Shown in pieces: positions 11,401 through 23,400 of a stretch of DNA of 64,000 nucleotides. The number at the start of each line of letters is the position of its first letter. Within the stretch, counting starts at the first letter, position 1. Origin of the DNA: Limanda limanda (taxonomy: Eukaryota; Chordata; Actinopteri; Pleuronectiformes; Pleuronectidae); assembly GCF_963576545.1 (NCBI RefSeq), contig NC_083648.1:26491373-26555372 (forward strand). The letters run 5' to 3'. The position numbers and the translations under genes were made by a program. The notes below the pieces were generated by a model. It was not told the DNA's origin and did no database searches. It saw only the letters and a list, made by a program, of their open reading frames with translations.

Positions 11401-14400
11401 TTTTGTTCTCATTATTGTTTTTGTCACAATAAAAGGTATTTTGCACCTTCAAAGTCTATTTAAGATTATTTGAATTCCAGTTTGTAACAGTACAAAATGG
11501 GAAAAAGTCCAAGGGGGTGAATACTTATGCAAGGCACTATACTTCCTGTCCAGAAATCTACAATACTTTGACCAGAGTCTACAGACTGTGGAGGACAGAG
11601 CTTTCAGCGTGTTGGCCCCCACCTGCTGGAATGCTCTGCCAACCGAGATTTGCAAGTCCACATCCCTCTGGACATTCCAAAAACTTAGAAAAGAAAGCAT
11701 ATGACAGAATTTGATAGAATCTGTCCTTGTAGAGCAGCCTTGGGTCCCTTGAAAGGCGCTATAAAAATGTAAGTTATTATTATCATAATAATTATTATCA
11801 AAGCAAGTCTTTGCTAGTTTCAGACAAACACAGAGGTCATGGTCCAGTCCAAAAAATAAATGCTCTTGTACTTTCTATATCTGGGGACCTTAGAGACACA
11901 GGTTATGCTCAAATTATACATTCTTAACAAAAATGTAAAAAATGTATGCATTACAGGCAGAAGTATTTAAAGATCGTTTTTTGATAGTGTAGCAACAAAT
12001 GTACTATGTGTCATGTTTTATCTTCACTATCAGCTTGTAATGATTCACGACTCGAGTCGGATTTGCAAACACTCACTTGGCTGAACAGTTATCATGGACA
12101 TATAGAGACTTTAAAAAAATATATTTTCTGTTGTGGTTTATAACTAGTTTCTTCTCTGTCTCTTTAGAAGCTGCACTGATACATTGTGGTGTTTGATCTT
12201 CATTATTGTCATCCTTTCATATCTGTCCCTGGGGATAGTGGGTGAGTGAACACACATACACACACACACACACACGCACACGCACAACGAAAAAAACTCT
12301 TTGCTCTGACTGTCCTTGCAGTGTATTATCTTAATATACACGTATGGTCTTTGTTGTTTCTTCTTGATCTCACTCACACACAACATAATACCACAAGTTT
12401 GTTTGTATACACTTCAAGAGCAACACTTTGTTAAGCCATGTTGCCAAGAGAATATGTTGGCACTGACCTCTGTTGGTGGATTTTTTTTTTTGTCAACTGC
12501 CATTTCCAAGGTTACAAACCTAATCTGCACATACACTACCATTCAAAAGTTTGGGGTCACTTAGAAATGTCCTTATTTTCCAAAGAAAAGCACTTTTTTT
12601 TCAATGAAAATAACATTAAATTAGTCAGAAATACACTCTATATATGGTTAATGTGGTAAATGACTATTCTAGGTGGAAACATCTGGTTTTTAATGAAATA
12701 TCTACATAGGTGTATAGATGCCCATTTCCAGCAACTATCACTCCAGTGTTCTAATGGTACATTGTGTTTGCTAATCGCTGTGGAAGACTAATGGATGATT
12801 AGAAAACCCTTGAAAACCCTTGTGCAATTATGTTAGCACAGCTGAAAACTGTTTAGCTGGTGAGAGAAGCTATAAAACTGTCCTTCCTTTGAGCTAGTTT
12901 CTAGTATCTGGAGCATCACATTTGTGGGTTTGATTATACTCTCAAAATGGCCAGAAAAAGAGAACTTTCATGTGAAACTCGCCAGTCTATTCTTGTTCTT
13001 TGAAATGAAGACTATTCCATGCGAGAAATTGCGCAGAAACTGAAAATTTCCTACAACGGTGTGTACTACTCCCTTCAGAGAAGAGCACAAACGGGCTCTA
13101 ACCAGAGTAGAAAGAGAAGTGGGAGGCCCAGGTGACAACTCAGCAAGAAGACAAGTATATTAGAGTCTCTAGTTTGAAAAATTTAGGGAAGAAGCAGGCA
13201 GCTGGTATGCTGTCTGTAATGGAGTGGTAAGCGCAGTAACCAGATCTCAACCCCATTGAGCTGTTGTGGGAGCAGCTTGACTGTATGGTACGCAAGAAGT
13301 GCCCATCAAGCCAATCCAACTTGTGGTAGGTGCTTCAGGAAGCGTGGGGTGAAATTTCTACAGATTTCCTCAACAAATTAACAGCTAGAATGCCAAAGGT
13401 CTGCAATGCTGTAATTGCTGCAAATGGAGCATTCTTTTACGAAAGCAAAGTTTGAATAACAAAATTGATATTTCAAATAAAAATCATTATTTCTAACCTT
13501 GTCAATGTCTTGACTATATTTTCATTTTGCAACTCATTTGATAAATAAAAGTATGAGTTTTCATTGATAACACAAAATTGTCTGGGTGACCCAAACTTTT
13601 GAACGGTAGTGTAAATATTCAATAACTTCACAGGAATTAGGGCGTTTTTTATCGATGATTCTAACGATTATCTTTTGATTAATATAATTTAATTTTTTCT
13701 ATAAATCGAACGATTATTTTGTATTTCTTGATTAATATAAACATGAATTTATCCACAATAAAATTTTAAACTTCTATAATTTATATTTATTTAATAATCT
13801 TCTCTTAAATACAAACAAACTTGCCAAAATATGTACTGCAAGGCATTATTCCACAACAAAAAATTGCCCAGTCTGAACTGCTTATCTGCCTTTTACAGTC
13901 CACTATCTCCAAAATAAAATTTGTGAAAGATCTTGGTCTATTGAAGTAAAAGGAATATATAAATATTCATTAAGCTGTCCATTAACAAATTAAATTAAAA
14001 CCAAAGTAAAATTCAAGTACCTTTCTGGAGGAATATCAACACTGTGAATTCAATTATAGCAGTCTATCAAAAAAACGATCTTGAAGTAGCGTAGTAGTTG
14101 TATGAAGTCAATAACAAAAACAAAAAGTACAATTTAATAGTATTTCAACAATGTTTATTATTAATTTTTCATACCGAACTGAAGTCTACCCTTATTTTCT
14201 CATTTCAAGTAAAATAAGGTTTGCTTTTAAAAAATAAAAATAAAGTGTTTTTGAAAATGGCATTTAAAATAAGTTGCTTAATTTAAGAATTAAAAACGTT
14301 TGAGTTTTCCCATTTCTTCTTAATATGAAACTTCATTACACAAAAACAATCTCAACAACTAAACAGCGTTAACTCTTTGTTTACACTTTCTCTGGTTCAG

Positions 14401-17400
14401 TGAAGGAAACTCTACCGTTCGCTGCCAGGATTTGATACCATAATTGTCGAAAAAAGCTGAGCAGTTTAAAATAGTACTACCGTAAGTGCAATAAAAAGTG
14501 ACCACCCCTAAATATGCGCCATCACAATCTAATAACAGGTCTGAGTCCATATAGAGCGGCTTCTTTTGGTCCGCTCCGGACCGCTGTCAGACTATTGTTG
14601 ACTTATGCTAGATGATTGTGGACGCACGTTCCGCGAGTCGATTTATTTTACACAATCTATAATGTTGAATATGTTGACGAGACGTTCCAACCCTAACTTA
14701 ATAGTGTGTATTCTTACCAAAATTACATTACACATCTAGGCTCCAGATACACAGTATTAGAGTGAAGTTATTGAATAAATTATGCAAAATCAATATTTTC
14801 ATAACTAAGTGTTGTAGTATAACCAGCAGGAGACACTGGATGTGTGACTTGATTTTGGTGACAATACACAGGATTACAGTAATGTTATTTTTAGTGCTGT
14901 CAAACGATTAAAATATTTAATCGCGATTAATCGCATTTATGTCATAGTTAACTCGCGATTAATCGCAATTAATCGCAAATTTGTATCTATTCTAAATGTC
15001 CCTTCATTTATTTTTTTTCTTTTTAATGTTCTTATCAACATGGAAAAGTGGATTGGCTTGCTTTATGCAAATGTTTTATTTTATTGAAAAACAACATTGC
15101 CAAACAGGGCGCTACAAAATAAAATTATAAAGGGCACATTTCAGGTAAAAGAGGACTCAGCCTATAGTGCAGTTAAACCATGGCTTAATAATTTTTTTTT
15201 TCAAGTTTGCTGTGAACATAGCAGTCAGGCCTCTTATTTCAGAAACAATGAACCATAACAGTTAGGTTACCAATAAAAGGTAAGCCTACTACTTCTTTGC
15301 TTTCAGCCAGCTACTCAAACAGACAAGCAACAAAATAACAAACAAACAAAATAAACAGGCAAGTGTCGGCCTACTTTGAAATAAATTAAACACAGAACTT
15401 TGTAGGGCTATTTGAGTCCTCCCCATATTTGTGTGAAATAAGAAGTACCCTATTTTTAAATAAATAAAACCATATAGCTGCAGCCTAATAGTGTAACGGA
15501 CTGGGTTTATGTTTATGTTTGGTTTTGACGTTTGTTCAGTAAAACACTGTGTTGAAGGAGCGTTCTGATGTCTGAGGGTCAGTGAAGGGTTCGGGGTGGA
15601 ACATGTGACTGTTTGAACCAATAGTGTGGGGTTGTTTGGGGATCGGGGCTCAATGAGGAAGTGAAGTGTTGTTGATGTGTGCGAGTCCGTGTAGAGGATA
15701 ATAAAAGCTACTAAACCACTAAGAAGTTCCGTGTCCTGTGTAAGCGGGGACGCTTATTTTAATTTTTTTTAAATTTATTTCCACACCAGGTGTGTGTGTG
15801 TGTGTGTGAGTGTGTGTATGAGTGAGTAAGAGAGAGACAGAGAGAGAGAGGGGGGCGGGGAGACTGTGTTTCCCGGGGACAAGATTGACAGGAGACGCGG
15901 GTCTCTCCTGCTTCGGATGAGGATAATTAAAACATACATGGTATAAGCACATTCATGTGAACAAGAGCGATGCAGCGAAAAAAAATCTCCGACAGGCAGA
16001 GACGCAACGCGAGTCGCTTTCTACCAGCACCACGTCTGATCGAACCCACGTTTAACCGAACTCTACTGGTTAAAAGGTAAGTACAAACTGAAATAAAAAC
16101 AAACTTCAAGCTGAAGAAACCCTAAACGTTAACGGAAAAGGCCCGCGAACCTGAGTGACTGAGAGACAGAGAGCTGTTCTGTGAGTGTGCGAGCAGAGCG
16201 GTGTGTGAAGGGGAGGAGCGCTATGACGCTGTGTGAGGATCTATTTCGACCTCCCTCAGACCGTCACCACGGTCTTAACACGAATGATGTCCTCATCTCC
16301 CTATCCTCGAGACCAAATATCAACAATGTCACGTGAGTGACCTTAAGGGGGCTGGGCTCACCGCCCATAAAGCTCCCCGGTGAGCGCGGCCGCCTCCTCC
16401 TTTTTTCTTCACTCGCCTCATCCGAGACCGACAGGTAAGTAAGATATTTTGGGACTCCACTTTTATCAATCCGACACTTTTGTGCAGGCGCCTTGTGTCC
16501 CTGAGGATTGTTTGTGGTTTTCCCCTTCTCTAAAAGTGAGGCAGAGGGCTACACTGCATGTGTTAAGCTCTGCTCTTTGTTTCAGGCAGCTTAATTAGCT
16601 GCACCTGGCACTAACTACTGTTCACAGCTTTGGGTAAGTATTGTTTATCTCGTGCTGTTTGTGTCCATACAGAGTTTGTTCTCTTACAGGAGTGAGTAGA
16701 AAAGTTGGGAAGCTTAATCAATAAATAATCTATCCCTTAAAACTGATTTGGATCGGGGGTGCCCCCCCCTCCTCACCCGGTAACTCGCTGTCCGCAGGGA
16801 GTGGGGTTTCTCCAACTCCCCCTCGTGCGTTCGCGCACAGTGAGTGGAGGTGAGTTAAAGCCAACCTTTTCACGTTTATTTGCCTTTCAAAAATGAATAA
16901 ATAAACCGTGTTTGAGGCCAGGTAGTGTCCCCTTTTCACCTCTGTGCGCAGCAGGTGGGATTGTTTGCCTGTGTTCCCTGTATAAAATACAGTTGGCTAT
17001 TGGTTATCACCCTTTGTAGGTGCTATTTTGTTTCCCTTAAAGCCCTGTTCGCATTGGCTGGGATGTTGTTCTCTCTCCACCCCCCCACCCCCCTTGAAAA
17101 AGGCACCCCGTAACTCGCTGTCCGCAGGGAGTGGGGTTTCTCCAACTCCCCCTCGTGCGTTCGCGCACAATGAGTGGAGGTGAGTTAAAGCCAACCTTTT
17201 CACGTTTATTTGCCTTTCAAAAATGAATAAATAAACCGTGTTTGAGGCCAGGTAGTGTCCCCTTTTCGCCTCTGTGCGCAGCAGGTGGGATTGTTTGCCT
17301 GTGTTCCCTGTATAAAATACAGTTGGTTATTGGTTATCACCCTTTGTAGGTGCTATTTTGTTTCCCTTAAAGCCCTGTTCGCAGTGGCTGGGATGTTGTT

Positions 17401-20400
17401 CTCTCTCCACCCCCCCACCCCCCTTGTTTTCTGCCATTGCAGGCATACAGTGGGCATTTTCAGGTGAATTAGTTATTTCACCCCTTCCTTCGTTTTATGT
17501 GATATTGGCCAGCTGTGATTAGCCTGTTTATAAGATCCCCTTTACCAGCTATCCGTAGCTGCTGGGCGCTATTGTTTATATATTTATTCTTAAATCACAA
17601 AAGTAACACAGAAATGTCCTCACATTTGTGCCATTATTGCCGGGGTATCATGGATCCCCGAGATGGCCACCGTGAATGCCCGACTTGTTTGGGCATGGCA
17701 CATTTAATGGATGATATTGAGAACCCCTGTGTGGCAGCAGTGGAACTGCCTGTGGAGGAGCGTGTTAAAAGAGCCAGATGGGTGGAGCAGTCTGTTCGTG
17801 CTGGGGCCGTGCAGCCTCTACCAGCCAAACTAAATGAAAGGGGACACACCTCAAGGAAAGCCCCCCGAAAACGTGGGCATGAGCACACCCCTGTTCGCAG
17901 GCGGGACTCAAGCGAGACACAGGCTCCAAAACCTTCACAGAACCCAGCTGGTCAGCATGATGACACTCAGCTGCAAATCCTAGCGGCCATACGTGGTCTG
18001 TCAGACAGGTTGGGTAGAGTTGAGGCCCAGTACCCGGCCACAACAGCTAGGGCATCGAGGCATGGGCACTCCTCCCCGGACAGGTTACCCTCCTATCAGG
18101 AGGAGAATGTGGTTCACCCTGACATTCTCTCTCTCTATGCTCAAAATTCCCTTTTTGAAAGTGATGGGCAGTCTGAGGGTGCTGCTGGGCTAAAACAGCC
18201 TAAATCCACACAATGTGAGGGGGCGTCCAACCTCAGCAACATGGGTGAAAGTGAGCATTCACCCATGGACGTCATCTCAAGGGTTTCAAGTGCGGCAAAA
18301 ATTGTGGGGCTCAATGTTCCAACTGAGGCTCCTGCTCCAATGGATGGGATTTGGGCCGGCATCACTCAGACCCAGCAATCAGTTACTGTACCTGTGGCTG
18401 GTGACTATTTGCACATGCTCAGGAAAGCATGGAACATCCCAAGTGGGGCACCTCAGTTCAATGCAGGTTGCCGGAGACTGACTAAGAATCAGTATGCTCC
18501 TGAAACAGGTATGGGGGATATGCCTCCAGTTGAGCGGGAGATGGCAGCCTTAACATCTCTGGGTCCAGAGCGGGTAACCACCAATCCACGCTGTCCCCTG
18601 AAAGAGTGTGATAAGTCAGACCGACTGGTGTCTCGGACTTATAATGCAGCCACACGAGCAGCCCGCTCGGGCAATGCACTCGCCATTTTATTGGCAGCTC
18701 TTAGGAGAACAGCCAACCCAGAGGACCAGGACACCATGAGCCTGATAGACTCTGCCCTGGTCACTCATTCCCAGTTAACAAGGGACATTGGTGCAGCTAT
18801 GTCATCTGCCATGGTAGCTCGGAGGCAGATCTGGTTGGCACAGACAACTCTTCCCGAGAATATCAGGAAAGAACTGACCAATATGCCAGTCGTGCCGGCA
18901 CATGTTTTTCATCCTGACTCCCAGGGTGTGTTAGATAAGGCTGAACAGTCTCGGCGTACCAGAGAGTCAGTACAGCGCACTTTCAGAGGGGCTGCGTCTA
19001 CCAGGTATAAACTTAGGGGCTCCCAGCCTCCCCACCGATCATCATCCTGGGCCCGTAAGGAGCCATGGGTGAATGACAGGCGACAGGCTACAGGATTCAC
19101 AGCCTCTGGTGACTCCAAACAGCCTTCACAAAGTCGACGTGGGTTCTATCCCCGTTTTTCGACTAGAGGTGCTCCCCAGAAGAGGCGCCCCCCCAGAGGT
19201 CAAGGACCTCGGGGCGGTACAGCCTAGGGGTGGGGGGACACCCGCCGAACTTCATTCTCGGCTATGCCTGGACAGCTGGGAAGAAACTGTGTCAGACCCA
19301 TGGGTGCTTGCTACAGTATCAAAGGGGTACAGAATTCAGTTTCGGCGGCGGCCCCCCCCTTACTCCAGGATCCGCATGACGATTGTCACGGACCCAGTCC
19401 AGGCTCAAATCCTGACACAGGAAATTTTAACCCTTCTGCAGAAGGATGCAATTATGAAAGTAGATCCAGACGAACAGCTCACTGGCTTCTACTCCACGTA
19501 TTTCCTCATGCCGAAAAAAGATGGCGGAATACGTCCCATCTTGGACCTAAGGCGATTAAACGCCTTCATAAAGGTACTTCCTTTCAAGATGCTGACCACG
19601 GGTCAGATCTTAGAATCTATCGAAAGAGGAGAGTGGTTCACCTCGATAGACCTGGAAGACGCGTACTTCCATGTGCCCATCTGTCCAAACCACAGACCTT
19701 TTCTTCGGTTTGCATTCCAGGGGCAAGCCTATCAGTTCAAGGTCCTGCCATTTGGCCTTTCCCTCTCACCAAGGGTGTTCACCAGAGTGGTTGGGGCGGC
19801 CTTGTCTCCTCTCCAGTTGTCAGGAGTAAAAATCCTTCCCTACCTGGACGACTGGCTGATTTGTGCTCCATCTCTTGGCCAAGTTGTAGAGGATACCCAG
19901 AGGGTGTTGTCGCATGTACGGTCCTTGGGTTTCAAGGTAAATGTGACGAAAAGCAACCTCGAGCCAAGGCAGCAGGTGATTTTTCTGGGACTTTGCTTGA
20001 ATTCCCTTACAATGTCTGCATCCCTCACATCTCAGAGGGTGAGGAAGATTCTAGTCTTCCGGAAACGATTCCGTCTCGGCAGGCAGCTACAATTTATCAG
20101 CTTTCAGAGGATGCTGGGGATGATTTCAGCCGCAGCAGCTGTTGTTCCTCTGGGCCTCCTCAGGGCCAGGCCAATTCAGAGGTGGCTGAATGCCTTCAAG
20201 CTCAACCCGAAGCTGGACAGACACGTGAAACTTCGTGTGACACGCACATGTCTCCAAGCCTTACGCCCATGGGCAGACTGGGTGCTCTTGCTCCAAGGAG
20301 TCCCCCTTGGGAACATTCCCTCGAGGAGGACAGTGGTGACGACAGATGCTTCCCTCACAGGTTGGGGAGCAGTCTGGGAAGGCAGAATGGTGCGTGGCCC

Positions 20401-23400
20401 GTGGATACCCCCTTGGGGTGGCGAACACATCAATGTTCTGGAGTTGAGAGCGGTTCACCTTGCTCTGAAGGCTCTCCTTTCCTCCATCCAGGGCAGGCAT
20501 GTCTTGATAAGGACAGACAGCACTTCAACTGTGTATCATATAAATCACCAGGGAGGCACAAGGTCCCTGCGTTGCCTCCAGGTGGCACAGAAACTTCTGT
20601 TTTGGGCTTTTCAGCATCTGGCTTCACTCAAAGCAATCTTTATCCCAGGGATTGTAAATCGAGCAGCAGACCTCTTGTCCAGGACTGGTCCTCTCCCAGG
20701 AGAATGGAGACTTCATCCAGAGGTTGTATCCCTCCTATGGAGTCGGTTTGGCACGGCTCAGGCCGATCTATTCGCATCAGCAGAGACAACCCATTTCAGG
20801 ATGTGGTTCTCTCTGGAAAACCAGTGAGGTCCCCTAGGCCTAGATGCACTATCTCAAGAATGGCCGGAAGGGTTGTTGTACGCTTTTCCTCCATTCCCTC
20901 TGATTCCCCAGGTACTCAACCGGGTTGCCTCGGGCCACTACGAGGTGCTGTTAATAGCCCCCAGGTGGCCAGGGAGGCATTGGTTCCCAACGCTCCTTCG
21001 CCTGGTTCACGGTCAACCATGGGCCCTGCCAGTCAGGGCAGACCTCCTCTCACAGGCAGAAGCTCAGATATGGCACCCCAGATCAGACATCCTGCAGCTT
21101 TGGGCTTGGCCCCTTCTCAGTACCTCTCTCAAAGGTTAGATGAGGCTGTCCTGAGGACCATAGACAATGCCCGGGCTCCCTCCACTCGGGCTAACTATGG
21201 CCATAAATGGAGTGTGTTTTCTACATGGTGTCGCAACAGACAGGAAAATCCAGCCGCTTGTCCTATTGAGCTGATTCTCCGTTTCCTTCAGTCACTTTTG
21301 GACTCTAACAGGGCACCTAGCACCATTAAGGTATACACTGCCGCAATCTCTTTCTTCCATGAGACAGTGGGAGATGTTACAGTTGGTAGACACCCTCTAG
21401 TGTCTCAGTTCATTAAGGGAGCACACCGCCTGCGACCAAGCAGGGCTCCCAGGGCTCCATCATGGCAACTCCCCTTGGTATTACGGTCCCTGATGCAGTC
21501 TCCCTTTGAACCCATAGGGCAATCCAGCCTTAAGTCTCTATCTTACAAAACAGCTTTCCTCCTGGCTATATGCTCTGCCAAAAGGGTGAGTGAATTGCAT
21601 GCTCTGTCTATAAGTGACGATTGTCTAAGATGGAGGGCAGGTGACTCAGGTGTGTCTCTCTGGCCAAACCCCTCGTTTTTGCCTAAGGTCATAAACCATC
21701 AGACGGTAAATCAGGTGATCGAGATCAGCACTTTTCAACCTGATCCGGCTCTACTACAGGAGGAAGCCGACCTGCCTATGTTGTGCCCAGTAAGGGCACT
21801 GAAGGCTTATATTGCACGCACAAAGTCTCTGAGGGGCTCATACTCTCAGTTATTTGTCTGTTTTGGGGGTAAAAAAGTCGGCCACCCTGTGTCTAAACAG
21901 TGTTTGTCCCATTGGATCGTTAATACTATCGCTGAGGCCTATTCTGGACAGAACATACCAGTCCCAGATTCCTTGGTAGCTCATTCCACCAGGAGTATGG
22001 CCACTTCCTGGGCTGCTTTAAAGGGGGTCCCTCTTTCAGAAATATGTGCAGCAGCAACATGGAGTGCCCCCTGCACATTCTCTAGATTCTACAGGGTCAA
22101 TGTGGCTTCCCCCACACCATTGGCTTCCGCAGTGCTGCTCTCAGCTGCTGGGCGAGGATGTGAGGCGATAGAGTCCTCCGTTCTTCGTGACCCTGATGAT
22201 ACTAGTCATCCGTGTTAAGACCGTGGTGACGGTCTGAGGGAGGTCGAAATAGATCGTAAGTTATGACCATAACTATGGATCTATGAGACCGACCGATGAC
22301 CGTCACCCTCTTTTGTCACTCAGAACGGGCTGAGGCGTTCAGACAAGGAGGAGGCGGCCGCGCTCACCGGGGAGCTTTATGGGCGGTGAGCCCAGCCCCC
22401 TTAAGGTCACTCACGTGACATTGTTGATATTTGGTCTCGAGGATAGGGAGATGAGGACATCATTCGTGTTAAGACCGTGGTGACGGTCATCGGTCGGTCT
22501 CATAGATCCATAGTTATGGTCATAACTTACGATTTTCATTCAGTCCGAGCACAGATATTGACTCGTATTACTCGTATAATACTCGTGCTCGGCAAAAGTG
22601 CTTTATCCGTACCGGATACTCGTTTCAGCCGAGTATCCGGCTCATCTCTATTAAAAATATATATTTTAGTTGGCGAAATATTAAAACAAAAAGCGAGAGC
22701 AGGTCAGACTGGATCCGAACACAGATACTGAAGCTGCAACTGCAGCTCTGCTTTAACTCGGGTTAAAAAAATTGACGGCGTTAAAATGGGTTTGCGTTAA
22801 CGCCGTTAATAACGCGTTAAACTGACAGCTCTAGTTATTTTGTAACGTCTCTTTTCTGTGTTGCACTTTGTAGATGGTTCCTGCACACTCATCTTACAGC
22901 CAGCTTTAGATTTTTTACATTTAAAAGTCTTGCTCAACAACAACCTCAACTCAGAAAAAGTCGAACAGTATGGAAAATGCAACTAAAAAAAGACAGCAAT
23001 GATTTCTAAATATAAGATATTTTATGTTTTGTCTGGTCAACTTCATTTTATTTGTAAATATACATCCATTCCTGCCATTCAGGCCTGCAATACATTCCAA
23101 AATAAGTTGGGGCCGGGGAAATTTAGGGCTAGTAATGACGTACAATGATTCAAAAATGAATCATGATGATTTGAAAAAGGTTATTTCAACAGGTGATTGT
23201 TATCATGATTTGATACAAAAGCAGAATCCAGGAAATGCCTAGCTCTTCAGGATCAAAGCGGGTTAGGGTTAGCCAAAGAAATGTCGGAGAAAATTAATGA
23301 AATGTTTAAAAACAGTGTTCCTCAAAGAAGGATAGGAAGGGATTTGGATATTTCTGCCTCTACGTTGCATCACAATATTAAAAGATTCAGGGAATCTGGA

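Larger units (their letters stand above)
16238..22532 (+). mobile_element. DIRS-type tyrosine-recombinase retrotransposon, nearly complete
   Basis: DIRS elements copy through an RNA and a circular DNA intermediate and insert with a tyrosine recombinase, so they have inverted terminal repeats and make no target duplication. Here 16260-16400 and 22348-22488 are inverted repeats with essentially no mismatch. An internal complementary region lies at 22212-22307. The gene order gag-like, RT/RNase H, tyrosine recombinase is as expected. The element is about 6.3 kb. The one clear lesion is an in-frame TGA at 20825-20827. Few changes between the ITRs suggest a young copy. Confidence 0.93.
14892..22833. 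mobile_element. hAT-family shell (7.9 kb) containing a DIRS retrotransposon
   Basis: The left end TAGTGCTGTCAAACGATT and the right end ACTGACAGCTCTA match the hAT family at 448-3183, in the opposite orientation. The flanks at 14884-14891 and 22834-22841 are both GTTATTTT, a perfect 8-bp target duplication. Shell sequence covers 14892 to about 16235 and about 22533-22833; the middle is the DIRS element. The GGATCCGAACACAGATACTG stretch near 22709 is shared with the copy at 448-3183. A GT-rich microsatellite lies at 15790-15830. Confidence 0.88.

Noticed and set aside
12246..12434. ORF starting with a His-Thr run
   Set aside because: It is a reading of the CA microsatellite just after the slc44a5 exon donor.
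15493..15785. Possible solo LTR (TGTAACGG to TTTCCACA with an AATAAA)
   Set aside because: No matching second copy, no target duplication and no primer-binding site; too weak to list.
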